In this document: positions 35,995-49,820 of the stretch, one piece after another
Layout of the letters: every line of letters starts with the position of its first letter
Numbering within the stretch: the stretch's first letter is position 1
NCBI GenBank assembly: GCA_010645155.1
Contig: CM021318.1
Location: 3,636,148-3,700,147, forward strand
Length of the DNA stretch: 64,000 bases
Direction: 5' to 3'
DNA from: Tigriopus japonicus
Lineage: Eukaryota; Arthropoda; Copepoda; Harpacticoida; Harpacticidae
Notes under the pieces: model-generated
The model's database searches: none
What the model was told of the DNA's origin: nothing
Seen by the model: the letters and a program-made list of their open reading frames with translations, nothing else
Translations under genes and position numbers: made by a program

Positions 35995-38900
35995 TCACAT
36001 CTCATCCTCTTGTTTCGATTGGAGGGGCACCCCGGCTTGATCTTCGCCTACGGCATTATTCTCCGTCTCTTTCTTATTATCGAGCATGCGACCTTTCTCA
36101 TCGTCCGAGGCCACTTCCACATCTCGGTCGCTCTTGGTGCAACAGCAAGAGCACATCCGGCTGAATAGAATGTACACGCCGTGTCTGGCTTCGGGAGAGA
36201 ATGTGAAGTAGAGCAATGGGTGAAGAAGGGCTGGAGCGTAGACGGCCCATTTCATCACCGCTTTGTAGGGCTCACTGTCAATGTTCGGAATGAACGGCTC
36301 AAACGGTCCCAGGATCTTCCAAGTGGTCATGATGTGGTGGATGTTGAAGAGTTCGAAGGGAGCTCGAGATGTCTCGTAGAAGAGGATCAAGAAAATGGTG
36401 ATGATCGAGAGCCAGAATTCCGAAGAGCGAAGCTTCCGGGTGCAGCATCCGCATACTTGGACCAATAAGGCCCACCATGGGATGAATAGGAGCACGAACG
36501 GAAGTGCGAACGTCAGGATATGGGAGGAAACGTAGTAGAAATCGCTCCCTGGGCCCCAATCACCACCTGTGGCAAACACGCACGCCTAAAAATATGGAGT
36601 TGGTTAATGCTTGACACGGGATTTTCTTATCCTACTACAATAGTTGCTCAAGAGACAATTGTCCAAGGCTTGACTTCTACCTTCTACCTCCCATTTCCTT
36701 TGTGTTTTTTACTGGGACAAAAACGAGTGTGCTCACATATCCGTAATGCGTCAAACCGTCGGAAACAGATTCTTTTCTATTTTTCCTTCTAACAAGAATC
36801 TCGCTTGCTGCGAGTGAATACCTTGAGAGATCTTTCAATCACGTTCCATTCGCTTAATTTCAGATTCCTACTCGTTCTTGTGTGTTACAAGCCACTTTGG
36901 AGCCGTTGCACACCGACCCATGTTTTCCCTATGATTGATGAGAGACCCATTGGCCCCATTCTCCGTTACAGCTACCACTCTACGAAGAGTGGCCATCGTT
37001 CCTCAAGGTCCCTCCTCGCTTTAGCTCTTGAAAGTGAGAGATTTTCTGTTCCCAGGACGGAAGAGAGGAAAGGCTGTATCAAGGCCTGTCTATGCAAGGC
37101 CAACAATGACTGCTTGTTGCTGCTGGCCAGGCTTTCCATTAATTTCATTCCTCAAAAGGGAGTCGTAAATTGTGGACTAGGAAAGGTGTTGCTTGTAGTA
37201 CACACTAGGCCAAAACGTGGACAGAACTGACATTCCCTTCCTGACTGACTGACTAATGATCGATACACATTGGAAGGCATCTGGCTCTGCTTTGTTGGCA
37301 GAATTAGACGCACTGAGTAATCAAGATTAATGGACAAATACGGCCTTATCAATGTTGTAGGTGATCACTTGACACGATAAACCAATCAACTCCCCAGCTT
37401 TACCTAGTTCCTCTTCATCTTTTCATTATTATGCCTCTCCTAGATACTTACCAACGCGTCGTCTGGTCTTCGGACAATTTCATTGCCATAGAAATCATCG
37501 GTTTCATTATGAACCTGAGCGTAAAACACAGTGGGTACCGCAAAGACCAACGAGAAGAACCAGATCAGGGGAATGTAGAGGGTGTGAGCCCAAGGTCGTG
37601 GAACCACCCCTTCTTCGCCGGCAAAGTTCCATTTGCAGTTCTCCACAAACAAATGGAACGCGAGGAACAAGATGGTCAACGGCAAGAAGAACAGAAAGCA
37701 GTAGTAGGCAAACTTGTACACAATACAATAGATGCCTCCAAAGTTCCAAGTGTAAGCGATGATCTCCGAGTCCAAAGTGAATGGAACACAGAGACACGCC
37801 AAAAGGATGTCCCGGATTGACAGGTTGATGAGCAGGTAGTAACCTGTGGTTCGGGTACGCTTCGTGCACAAACTTGCTATAATGAAGAGCAAGTTGCCAA
37901 GAATGGCAATCACAATGGTGACCACATATAAGGTGATCCATCCCCATTGGTTCGTGTCGTTGAGAATGTACCCCGACGAGACTGAGGAGCTTTCAAAATC
38001 GGGTAACGAGGTGGATATTCCGTTTCCGTCGTTGAGCTGAAAAGAATCCAAAGTTCTTGTCCATTAATTGTGAAGTCCATGGAAGAATCATTCACACTAT
38101 CACAAAATGACCTCGTGCTAGACAGGCGTCAATAGGCCTAAACCAACCAATTGGTATTGCTGGTGTTTCCAACGTAGGTTTTTTCCGAGCTCCCAAAGGA
38201 TCAAGCTTGACACGCAACGGTCTCATTCCACTCAGGAAAAAGAACTCACAGACAACTTTGACACTTTCTGCGGCTTTGCCTGACATCCCTGCATAAGACA
38301 CCCAGAAAAAAGGCGACTCTAAAGCCTGATTTAACCTCCTAGTACATGTGACTTTTAAAATTCAGTGGAGGGAACGTTTCCCACTTTGAAATGCCTCTGA
38401 TTGAGAAAGCTTGGTTCTAAGCTTTGACTGGTCACCCATGAGTGCCCACGAGAGTGATTGTCCCGTTTCATCCAACTAATTTGTCATGTAGTAGAGCACA
38501 TGTTTGCGACACATACTGCCCAAAACAGCCCTTCCCTTTCAACTGTAATGTTCGCGTGAATATTCTGTTGCCAAGCTTGTTAAAAGCCCAATTAAAGCAC
38601 GATCCTCCTGGTTAGCATTTTGCTAACGCCCATAATAAAAAAGAGGAAATAGACGACTTTTGAGCACGAAGGAACTTTCATTTACCTCGAAAAGTCAGGA
38701 CTTTCCCAAGAATTGAAGACCACTCTGAGGTAAATCAAGATTGAGCGAGTTCCTGTACGAGGAATTGAATTTGGAATTTGATGTTCGTCGAACAGGAAAA
38801 AAAGTCATCGTGACACGACTTCGTGACAAAAACGATGAGAATGTGGATTTTAAAAACCCCTTTTGATGCGTAACAGCGAAGGAAATTGAAAACTGTACGT

Positions 38901-40082
38901 AGTAGCTTAGGAAACAGGAACTCAACCACATAATGAGAAACAACTGAATGGTAAAGGGACCAAGCCCTTGTCATTAATTACCTTCGTAGCACTGTCTTAG
39001 TTTTCCAGTCAGGTGAGCTACAAATCAAACTCGAATTTCTCACCATTTCCTGGCTTTTCAAGAGTTGCTTAGGAAACTATCATCAAGCCTTTCACAACTC
39101 AACGGAGCTTTTTTTGATAGCCACTCATTTGAGATTGAGTTAGTGCGCAATAAAAAGAGGTGTTTTATTAAAGGCCGTGAGAGTACAGCTTTTATAAACC
39201 CCCCCAAGACCGAGTTATTTTTGACAGCCTTGCGTGAAGCTTTCCTTGAGAAAAAGTAGTGCAATGTTTATTCAAATTTACAAACACAGCTTCTTAACAG
39301 ATGTTTGAATGACAGATTTCTTGGGAATTTTTCTTACGAGATCACTTAAGCAGTCACAGACCCCAATCTTTGTTTCTGACCATTTATCATTTTCCACAGG
39401 AAAAATCGCTCAAAATTGCTTCCCTAACCCATTTTGAATGAATTGAAGTTAGAGTGACCGACTCGAGTCATTGAGCATCCTCTTCAACATCCTGTATCCA
39501 AAATCTGAAGCGAGACCATTGACCTGAAGCTGGTCATTTGGAGAAACTGCAATAACACGAGTTGCAAGAGAAACATCTGCTCGTTGTGGATTTCCTGCCA
39601 ATCAAGCGAACTTGCAGACGCACAAACCCGATCGTTTAGCTCGCTTTTAACTCTGGGAGAACGAAAAACTTGAGAAAACGTGGTAAAAAGTTTACAGAAA
39701 TTATAATAGTTTACAGAAATTATAGTTTTGGTGTGTAAATGGCTAGATCGAATCAGTTTTCATGTGTGGTGAGGACATATTGATCTTCTGGGACGGAATT
39801 TAAAAAATACACCTTGGGGCAGAGAGGTTTTGGTAGAAAACAAATATATTTTTCCGACATATTTTCATGGGACTAATTGGACCTAAACAGTATTTTGAAA
39901 GTGTTCCTGGCTAGTCTTACCTCTATTTGTGGAGGAATATAGTCATCTAAAGCATCTTCATAATCTTCGATATTTTCATTCACTGTTTGTTGTATTGTGT
40001 TCGCAATACTGGCCATGCCCTCTCCCGCAGCCCGGGCCACGCCCCTCACTGTGTCAGCAGCCTTGTCCATGGTATCCGCCAT
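35995..40082 (-). CDS. Atypical rhodopsin-like GPCR without a DRY motif
   Basis: Three exons, 40082-39921, 38036-37452 and 36585-35995, with phase-0 junctions give 445 residues. An acidic N-terminus with an N-glycosylation site (NDTN) leads to seven hydrophobic segments. TM1 has GN, TM2 has NLSIRDIL (the usual Asp), and extracellular loop 1 has the W.FG...C pattern, with a Cys early in exon 3 as disulfide partner. At the DRY position, 24-26 residues after the TM3 Cys, the sequence is HLF. TM7 has HPLLYFTF in place of NPxxY. The tail has a Cys cluster (CSCCCTKS) suited to palmitoylation, then an acidic end. This is a plasma-membrane receptor of unknown ligand. A 5' UTR acceptor (CCACCCGCAG, exon from 40101) precedes the ATG. 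The introns contain nothing I recognise. Confidence 0.82.
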
Positions 40083-40101
40083 TTTCTTGGCTCCAATTAA
40101 T

Positions 40102-43100
40102 CTGCGGGTGGGTGGATCACTTCACTGGCACTTCAAAGATCAAGAGCAAACACAAACACTTGGCTCATCACAGGCCTGAAGACGGATTCCACACACTGGA
40201 CAAGAAGCCAAATCAAGTTTGGTAGGTTTGTTGTCCTCCGGGGAAGTGAAACGCCGTCTTCTTCCAGAAATGACGCTACTCTCCTCTGCCAATTTTTACT
40301 CTTCTGTTCCCACTTTGGAGTTGGAGTACGTAGCTGGCAGCAAGCTGGACTCACTCACGCACTCATCCACTGTTGTTGGTGAGGCTTACTCTAAAGTCGT
40401 TTCGAAAAGGGGGCGAGTTCTCCACCAACCACACCAACACCACCAAGACCAAGCGCAATTCAACCACGACCAGTGGAGTCTGCCTCTTCGTATGGGTGGA
40501 AGAGAAAGAGAGAGAGAGAGAGAGAGTGAGTATGAGCTTTGGAAGTTCTCTGGAGTTAGTAGGGCACTGGTCCGAGAAATCAAGCCGACTTGTAGGACAA
40601 ATCCACGCGTTGGAAACAAGAGTTTCTCAAATGCACACGCATGAACTTTTCTACCGACACATATCAGACTTGTTTTCCCTTGGATGCTGGTGATGCTTCT
40701 GAGCTTGGGGCGTACCAATTTGCCTTATCGCCGAGATCTGGAAGTAGAAGAAGAACGAACACTCTTGATGTTAGTACATTTTGACGAGTTGAGGGGTTGG
40801 ATTCGTTTTTCAGTCATGCACGAGGGTGTGGATATGTTTCGGCTTGTTGGCTGTTGATTCCAGACGCATCCTAGTAGTGTCTCTGTGCGTCTCTCTCTAA
40901 GTTAATGTTCCCTGTCATTAGTTCTGGGCTTCAACGGGTGATTGAAGTTTGCCACTCCGTTTCTCTTCGAGCTTGACGGAATTCAATACTGCAGCAAGGT
41001 ATAAAGATCGAAAACAAAGACGCAATTTGCTTGCGCTATGAGCTTAGTGGGCCGTCCAGAACACTGACATTTGAACTCTGCGTCACAATTAGAGAAAGCT
41101 GTCAATGCACTTTATTTGTCGTGCGGTTTTATGATATATGTCTCTACTCAAGCCTGCTTAGAATCAACGTCGCGTTTTATGACCGGCGGTATTGATCGGA
41201 CACCGCTAATCTCGTTCTTTCATCGACCTTTTTTTCTTTACCTCTCTCTAATCTTTGGTCACGACGAAAAAATGTGCACGTATCACAGCACTGATTGAAT
41301 CGACCTGGCAATGAATTGTTTCACTTTGCAGAACAAGCCAGCCACTCTGTTGCTTTACTCGCTTCTTCAATTCAACACAAAGAGCTCTCGAGGAGTCTCT
41401 CGCCAAACTGGAGAATAAAGACAATTTCGGCTTTCAGCCAAACGCAAGGCGAATAGCTACAAGGAGCAACCACACAGACCAGGGTTATCCTGTTCTTCCT
41501 CCTCCTCCTCTTCCTCTCCTGGTCCTCTTTTTTCCCTTCTCTCCCTCGCTTGCTTCAAGTTCCACGTTCCAACACTGGAACAATCTCAATACGTGCAATA
41601 CGGGTGGGTTTGTAGATATGGAGGGGAAAACGCCGGTCCTGGAACAGTCCAAGAACAGTGGAAGGATTCCGCTCTTTAAAACCTCCGTGGATCGACGGCG
41701 TGAGCGCAATATACTAGCTACTACACTGTATGTAGTGTACATTCTAGAGCGTACATCAACGTACCGTAGACCCTAGACGACGCAGAAGAAAGAGAACGAA
41801 AAGAGATCTTTCTTCTCCCTCTCCTCTTAGACTCGGATCCATTTCGAGTGTCCTTTTTCCTTGCTCGACCCAGCCCGTATTGGGCCTAGAAGGCCAACGC
41901 CCAAAGGAACGCTTTCGTGAAGTCGTGGCGAAAAACCGGAGAAAGCCCCTATGACTCTGCCGATCTAGTCCGCTTTGGTCTTTTGGTCTGTTGGGGAAGA
42001 GTCCACAGAAGAAAGACCGATAGTGGTCCCCGAACGTTCCCGAGCTCTTTGGTCCACTTTCTCCGTGATCTAAGTCGTTTTCCCTTCCAGAAGGCCCTGT
42101 TCAGTGTTCTTCAGTTCCAGTCAAAGCACCAGCCAGCATCCTATTCTACTAAGGCAAAGGGCTCTCTAGAAACTTAGAGGAAGGGAACATCGAGTAGTCT
42201 ACAGAGGGAGGAAAAGAAAGAAACTGAGAGGGAGGAAGAGAGGGGAAAGAGAGGGTGTGGTTGCTGCCGACTAAGGAATCTTCGGTATATAAATTGGACC
42301 TCGTCGTTCCTTTCGTTTCGAACTTGTGTTGTCACTAGCCTGGCCTTACCGGGCGCATTGCAAATTTGCTTTCCTCCTGCGTTTCGGCCCCCAAAAAGGA
42401 CGCTAAACTGGAATGGAAAAAAATCAAAACGCGAGGACCGAAAATATCATGGGCATAGTTTTAACCTCTGTTTTAGTTTGTTGGAACAGGGTCGATCTCA
42501 ATTCGATTAAGCCATCGATCTTGGTGAAGTTTTGGTCACGACTGTTTTCCACGTTGAGTGCTGAAAACCAGGAACCATCTACTCTCTAGAGACAGAGTTT
42601 GCGAGAGGCAAACCACTGAGGCTGTTATGTTTCTTTATCGTCTCCCGGCCTCTTTTCCTCGATCAAAGAAAATGGATGGAGGAACTGGGAAAATTCCCAC
42701 CTATCTCAACTGAAGTGCAAACTGTTTGCTCGCAATTTCTCAACGACCATAAATTCCTGTCAAAACTTAAGTAACTCGAAAAGCGGCCTTCAAACCACAA
42801 TTCCAAAGATTCAGGGACTGAATAGACCTTTTACAACTGTTACTGCCTCTTGGTTCCTTGTTTCTTGAGATGAAAAAAACGAGTATAGAGTTCGAGTGTA
42901 TCTAATATAATTGCCTTTTCCCAATTCGCCAAGAACATCAGCGCAGGAAATGGCCAAGATAGTTTTTGCATCATGCTGGTGGTAGCTTTTTTTCTTCGTC
43001 CACATCTAGTTTGTTCCACAAGCATTTCTTTTGTTGGACTCGACTTCTCATGGTTTAGTCTCTTTCTAGAAGGCGAACAACCCAAAAAAGGAGTTCTTTG

Positions 43101-46100
43101 GATTTCATGTTGGATGTTCCATTTTCGTAGACTTCGGAGGATTTCTGTCAACGTCTAAATATGGAAACCTTGTCAATAAGTGAAACCAGACTTTGAATAG
43201 AGACACATAAACTTTTCCCATTGTGAGAAACGAAGACTTAGATTGTTCCATTTGATATGGTTGAGGGCTAAATGCATTCACTTCGGTTTGTTTCTCCAAC
43301 CAGGTGGAAACGTGAATGTCTCAAGACTAGAGTGTGGAACACGATGCTACGCAATTTAAAAGTCATTGCACTTTTCGCTCGCTGGTTCCCTCGTTTTCCA
43401 CTGAGGCTCGAGTTCCAGCGTTCCTCTTGGTTGTTACTGCCCTTTCAAGATAATTCAGAGGGATCAGTGCACAAGGAGAGGCATCGTGGTGGTTCCTTGG
43501 GAGCCAAAAATGGATCCAACTTTTTGGAAACTGGGTCGCGAGAATGCTTGGCACTACGACGGTCGCCGAAGGAAGCTATACTGTATGGCATTTTTTCCGA
43601 GATATCGTTTTAAGTGCCGACGTCTTATGGTTCCAAACCGAGGACAGTCGTTCACAATATCAGAAGGGTGGTGTAAAAACCAATCTCCTTAATGGAGAAC
43701 TTGAGCTTGAGGAACGATCTCCGAAATTCAGCGGGGTTGAAGGAGACGAGAAAACAATATGACGAAGATGACGGTAAAAAAGCTCAGCAAGCTCAGCAGA
43801 GGTTTTTAGTCTAGAGGGACGATTGCCAAGCAAGCAAATAGGTATTGAATGATTGAGTCAACCAAGCAAGTTTTATTTCTTAATTGCCATGTTTGCTTTT
43901 CCCTTAGAGTCTGAGTAGTTTTCTCATAATTGCTTTCGTTTACCAAATACCAAGACCATTAATCAAATTAACTAAATCAACATTAAAGTTGATATTTGAC
44001 TAAAGCTATATGAAGGTTCAAACACAATATATCAAGAAATGAGAGAATATTACCTTTATTGATGACTGCACAAGCTGCCTTTTATCCCCTAAAGACACAT
44101 TTGTCGCATTGCTTTAATACTCCCTCTAGATTCAATGTCTCTTTAAGATCAACGGCCAAGAGTGGTTGAGAGAACTCATTCTCAATTTTAACATGGGAGC
44201 ACTATAAAGTCTCACTGAGTAGGCTTTATATTGGCTGAAATATCTTTTTCTAGTCCTAATTTGATAGACGACCTCGTGTCTCGGTTGGAACTTTAGAGAA
44301 TTGTTGGGCGGACACGAGTTTTTACCCTCAACATCCTTGAGTAAGTTTTTTAAGTTCAGTGCCCACTCACCAATTCTCTCCCCATTATCATAAATGCAAG
44401 CGGCCTTAGAAGAAGTCTTGATGAGGTGGGTCATGAAAAAAAGGTTGGAACATGACATACGACATCCTTACTTCATGGAGAGGCCTCATTTCCCGTGATG
44501 ATGATGGGAATAACTAAAAGAGAGAAAAAGCCATTGACCCTAACTTTTTTCTTCAACCTCCAACATTGTATTAGACGAGCCCCCATTGAAGCTGGATTTT
44601 TGAGCTAAACCCTTAAAGGCCATGAGAGCACCAAATAAATGGTTTGTGGTTGCCTTTCCATTGTTCTCTGTCGTGCAACAACCAACGTGATGCCTCCACG
44701 CACCTCGCCAATAGAGGGCTCTACCTAGAGAACCGCCAATGCGATAAACCCCCTGGAATTAATCCAAATGGATCCCTCAGTGTTCCCCTCCATGAGCCTT
44801 GTTTTTTCTTCATTAAAGAAAGACGCCTCTTCCTGCACTTTAGATGAGGAACACTAGGTCGCCTGGAATTGGATTTGTTGCAACTTCCTGGATAAATGGA
44901 ACGTTGGAAGACGAGGCAACCAGAGCATTGTACAGGATGTACTAGGCTCTCTTTGGTTGCCTCGGTCTCGAGATGAATGCCAACCCGAAAAAGAGAGGTC
45001 GAGACTTGAGGTCGTCTTTGCTCCTTCCTGTCTTGTTCCACTTTGCTCAACCTCCATTCTCCAAAGTCGATTTCTCGTTCGTTCCGTGTTGGATCTGAGA
45101 AAGAGCAGAGATGCAATGCGAAAGCTTGCTTTCTCTTGGGTCGCTTTGGGCTTTTGCTGTTGGGAAACTTCTGACGGCATACTTGAAAAGAGCCGGCTTT
45201 TGTCTCCGTTCAGAAGAGAGAAAGTTCACGAGTAATTTTTCAATTTACTTCGCTTCGAAAACAAGAGGTCCTTTGCAGGGTTTTCATGGGTTGTTTTAGT
45301 GTCAAAAATTAAGTTAGGTTTGAGGAGTGGAGAACACGGTTTTGAGAGGGTAACAATGGGATGGATTACAATGATCGATCGATTCTGACAAATGTTTGAA
45401 GAAGGATCCCGTTTTTCATGGAAGAATGGTTAACAGGGATTTTTGCGAATTTCAAATTCCCTCTTCTCGTTTGACTGAGTTTGCTTTTGAAGATTTCATC
45501 GTGCTGTCTCTCACAAAATTTTCCCATTTTTCTTTGCTCTTTTTTTGAAGGTGTAGAATGATGAGATTGCTCCGAGCAAAGCGTGCAAGATGTGGTAATT
45601 TGGGCTTGAACATTCTGAAACTACATTTATACAGAAAGGATAAAAAGACTTCCACTTTAAGCTTTCGCTCATCTTTCAAAAATGGTGCAAGTGAGAGGAG
45701 AACAATGTTGGTTTCGAAGAAATATTTTGAATGTTATTAAAGGTCATTCATTGGTTCAAGTGATGGACAGAAAGTTTCGCCTGAAAGCGCGCTTAACAAC
45801 CGTGTCAACGGTGGATATAAGAAAATTCATTCTAGAAGTAACTTGATTGAAGAAAACTTTGCCTTCAGCAGAAGCAACTATAGTAAATACCTTTTCTTGA
45901 TAAAAGAATAATCGTCGACTTTTCTCCGACATCCATTCTTAAAGGCAGTGGTGCCACATTTACTCGAAATTTGCGTCCCTTTAAGTTAAGTAAGTCTGTT
46001 TAAGGTAGGCCAAGCTACACATGGGAGTCTTTATTGCTGTATTTTTGTTCAGGATAAAAAGGGTACTTCATGTACAAGAGAAATCAATGCCATTATGCTC

Positions 46101-46916
46101 GAGCGTTCAAGCATTCATTGCCTCAAAAACTTCTGTCAATGAAGGTCATTCATCAAAAAGTGGCAGCGGCTATTTAGGAGCAGATATCGACTACGAAAAA
46201 TCCCCATCCCATCATTGACCGTCTTTTCTTCAACAAACTTAAGGGGACCATTAACAATTGACTCAAGTCTATTTCATTGCAATTTAAAAATTAAGTTATT
46301 TACTGACATAAAAAAAGGTCGAATGGGCAGTTCTTTCATGTAAGCAAACTAACGTGAAGAAAAGAGGGAATTTGGCACAAATAAATCAGTTAAAATAAGT
46401 TCTTTGGTGCTCTTTGTATTAGAGCCTTTTTCAGTAACCGAAACATGAGAAGAGTGATCAACATCATTAAAATATTAGATAAACACTTTTTAACATACCT
46501 TTTATTTGGAGGGACAGTTTATTTTTGTCCAATAATTCCAACGAATAAGCGGTCTCAACATCAACATACCAAACAATTGATTATATTTTTATTCACAATA
46601 CCAAGAATGTGGACACTGTAATCTGACAAAATGAGAGTGTAGACTATTTATCATTACATCGTGATTCCAGATTCAATAATGGTTGTCATTCCAAGTATAC
46701 TGAAGGTAGTTTGCTATTGTCTTTTTTTCTTTTGGATTATCATATGTTTTGCCTATCCGGCTCCATCTTATACTAAACCTATTAATTGAACTAGAGTAAT
46801 TACACAGAATAGGTCATATCTGAGAAATGGAATAAAACAAAGATACAGATCTGTTTAGAGAGAGAGATTTCAAGTTGACATGTCTTGAGAGCTTAACGTT
46901 AGAATGAACGATTGAC
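40102..46916. other. Intergenic stretch, no supported gene
   Basis: It lies between the GPCR 5' end and the BTB gene 3' end. It contains a GA microsatellite, probably the upstream 5' exon(s) of the GPCR, and a TATATAAAT box near 42285. Because of its near-palindromic form that box could serve either strand. No frame shows recognisable protein features. The final part should include the 3' UTR of the BTB gene. Confidence 0.45.
40507..40526. repeat. (GA)n microsatellite
   Basis: Ten uninterrupted AG units lie about 420 bases upstream of the GPCR start codon. GA tracts can bind GAGA-type factors in arthropod promoters; use here is unknown. Confidence 0.75.
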
Positions 46917-49323
46917 TTATGTGTAAAAAATGATTTCCGGGATCTGTCCATCCTCCACCGATGTTCCATTGTTGTTCCCAGCCGAATATGAGAATTGGAA
47001 CGTGACTCTCAGGCCCAAAGGGCAATCCACGCACACTTTTCGCATCCCTTTCGTGCCATAATGTGAGTCGATTCCCTACAGGATGGCAAATAAAATCGAA
47101 TCAATGGTTTTGATTAGGGATTGAGATCTCAAGCTCACTCACCTTCAACATAGCGTTGGCAGTGTAGTTAGTGTTGGGCAGAATCTCGATGGGCTCTTTA
47201 AACATGACACGAAACGTGGAATTGGTTCCATCTGACAAAAAGGACGAATCATTTGAGCCCAACAATCGACCCGAACCCGTGTGGAAGATCTGGATGGTGG
47301 TTTGATATTCGGTGGGATTGTGAATACTGCCATAAAGTCCGAAGCCCACAACGAAGATCCGTCGATCCACAATGAACCTGGAGAGAAAGGCAAATAACAC
47401 TAATGAAATTGTTCCTTACCCCAAAATATGCGTCTACAGTAAATATAGCCTCTTCCCCTTTACATCGATATATTTGTCCATTTTGACCTTGTAACGAGAT
47501 TCAATGAAGTAATGGCAAAAATGAATAGAAATAACAAAAAAAAAGTTCAGATTTTTTTCCGTTTTTCACTAATTTCAATTTTAATACATCTTCATAATTG
47601 AAATTTTTAGCTTAGTTGGTTTGTCAAGAATAAAATTTCTGATTTTGTTTTTAAGGTCCATATGAAAACTTAAGGTTCAAAATGGTTGATAAAACGAAAA
47701 AGTCGAAAAGAAAAATGACAAAATAACAAACGAATCGGAAACATTTACGTTTAAGCAAATACAAGAAAATTGGCACTGAAACCTCAGCAAAAGAGCTCCT
47801 GTCTAGAATGAATCAATTTTTACCCTAATAGCTCGAAATTTGCCCCGCTTTGAATCAGAAATAAATTTGCTTACCTAATCTTGTCCGATGATCCCGAGTA
47901 TCCCCAACGACATTCAATCTGCTGAAATCGACAAACTGTTTGCTCTTTGCCCGACATTGAACATCTGGGAATATCTAAGAACTTGACTGGTGGTTTCGGA
48001 TTCACCGTGAAGTACAGAAACAGCGTCACGGATTCACTGAAATCGACATCAAAACATATTAAACTCTTTCTCTTCGTCAATACCGTAATCGTTTTCACTT
48101 ACTGATCGGTGAGTATTCCACTTTGACCCGGACCTTGAGCAAATTCCTCTACTGTCATCAGAGGAAATCGGATTTTTTGTAGCAACGGACCTAAAACTGT
48201 CCGCTGATTCGACGGATTCACCGACAAACCTTGGCGTGTGCATTCGGCCTCACTCCACCTAAAAAAACAGTTAATTTTTGCTATAGTGGATTCAAAAAAA
48301 AAAAAATATTTAATTATTCTCTTACTTGAGGACAGCCGTGAATAATCGAGCTTCTTTCACCCGAAGAGAATCTCGATCCAAGACCGACGAAAGCGTTTCA
48401 ACGTCGATATCAATGAATCCTTCCGCATTTAAAGCCTCAGGCGTGCATTTATCAATGGTTTCCAGACACATTGTGGCCAATTGTGGTTCATCAAAGAGCC
48501 GAGCTTGAGTCAACAGCATGAAGGCATTATCTGCCGACAAATTGTGCTTGAGGAAATCCACGCAATGTTTCTCCAAAGCAGGCACAGCGTATTTCTTGGC
48601 CGTATACAATGTCGTCATGACTGTTTCGGGCCCGATTTGAACCTCATCTGAATAAATGAACCGCAAAAGAGCCAAAAAGGAAGCGGGTTCAACATCTGGT
48701 AGAGTGATTTCCTGATCTTTGGTGGCCAAATTCGAGTTGAACATGGCATCAAATACCGCCGATCCTACGGAGAGCACGAACCGATGAGCTGGGATTCGCT
48801 GTTGAGCCGCATCTTTACCCACGATGAAATGAACATCGGCCAGGACTTCATTGTTGAACATGAAGCTTAAACGGTCTTTTACGGTCATTTTGGTGGCTTG
48901 CCAGTTATGAGCGATCGAAGTTAATTGTAATTTCACCACCGAAGAGGGCGTTTTAGCGTCTTCACCACTGGGACTATCGGTAGAAATGGCCACAGTCGAA
49001 CTTGATGTGTACTTGCTGTTGGAGGCTTGACTTTGATTGACGGCTTGATTGGCGTAGACCGGATTTGGGCGATTCAAAGACACGTTTAGAATCATGTCCG
49101 ACACTTCAGCCGTAGGATCATCGAGGTCCAGGGGTGATCGGTTCATTGGGAGGCGTGGCTGGGTGGGCCCATTGGCGTTGGCACGCCAACGCCTTGGAGG
49201 CACCCCTCGAACTTGTTGAGAAGGCAAAGGAATAGGCCGAGATCGAGATGAAGGATTGAGATTCACGGGTGCGGCTTCATCGGTTTCATTGGAATCCTGA
49301 GTGGAACAAGAGTGTTTGGACAT
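46917..49323 (-). CDS. BTB-BACK-PHR protein, BTBD3/BTBD6 (lute) family
   Basis: Five exons, 49323-48326, 48258-48103, 48036-47875, 47377-47143 and 47075-46917, give 569 residues. A disordered N-terminus of about 150 residues precedes a BTB domain (about 153-262, LADVHFIVG... RFIYSDEV), a BACK domain, and a PHR beta-sandwich with [38 protein letters not shown] and a C-terminal [16 protein letters not shown]. Domain order and the end of the protein match animal BTBD3/BTBD6, Cullin-3 substrate adaptors linked to neuronal differentiation. An in-frame TAA sits just before the ATG, which fixes the start. An acceptor-like TGACTGTAG about 35 bases upstream suggests a spliced 5' UTR. The one- or two-base phase junctions all restore conserved residues, so the structure is secure. 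Confidence 0.94.
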
Positions 49324-49820
49324 GATTTAATTGCTAATTGCTAGATATTATCTACAGTCAAATAACAGGCATATTATTTCAGGTTCCTGAAACAGAGGAA
49401 CATATTTAATATATGTTCGGGAAGGAATAAAGTTCGTTTCATGTGTCTTTAACTGGTCCATTCATGGTGTGACAACCGTTTATATCTTCATCAAAAGAGC
49501 ATTTAAAAACAGGAAAATTGTTCCAAACACTCCTAATAATTGTCAAAAGACTAGAACCTTCTTGTTGTTTTTTGAATTGCCTGATGTACTAATAATCCTT
49601 GGCTCTAAGAAAACATGATCTACCCAAGTGTTGTCTATTTTCAGCACTCTCAAATAGACCTCACAATAAGACAAGGTTGCTTGATAAATTTGCAATCCTT
49701 TAGATAATCCTGACGTGTAATTCTATTTTTCTATATTCTGGGATGAATTTGCCTGTTTTGCGGTTGAATTCTAATGATATGTTTCTGAAAATCCTAAACT
49801 TTCTAAATCCTTGGATAACT
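49324..49820. other. Gap between BTB gene and upstream reading frame
   Basis: AT-rich, no coding signal. It probably contains the 5' UTR intron of the BTB gene and either the 3' end or an intron of the upstream frame. Confidence 0.4.

Noticed and set aside
38037..38051. GPCR start at a TTG codon at 38051
   Set aside because: A TTTTCAG acceptor lies inside that segment and an in-frame TAA is just upstream. A phase-compatible first exon with a proper ATG exists at 40082.
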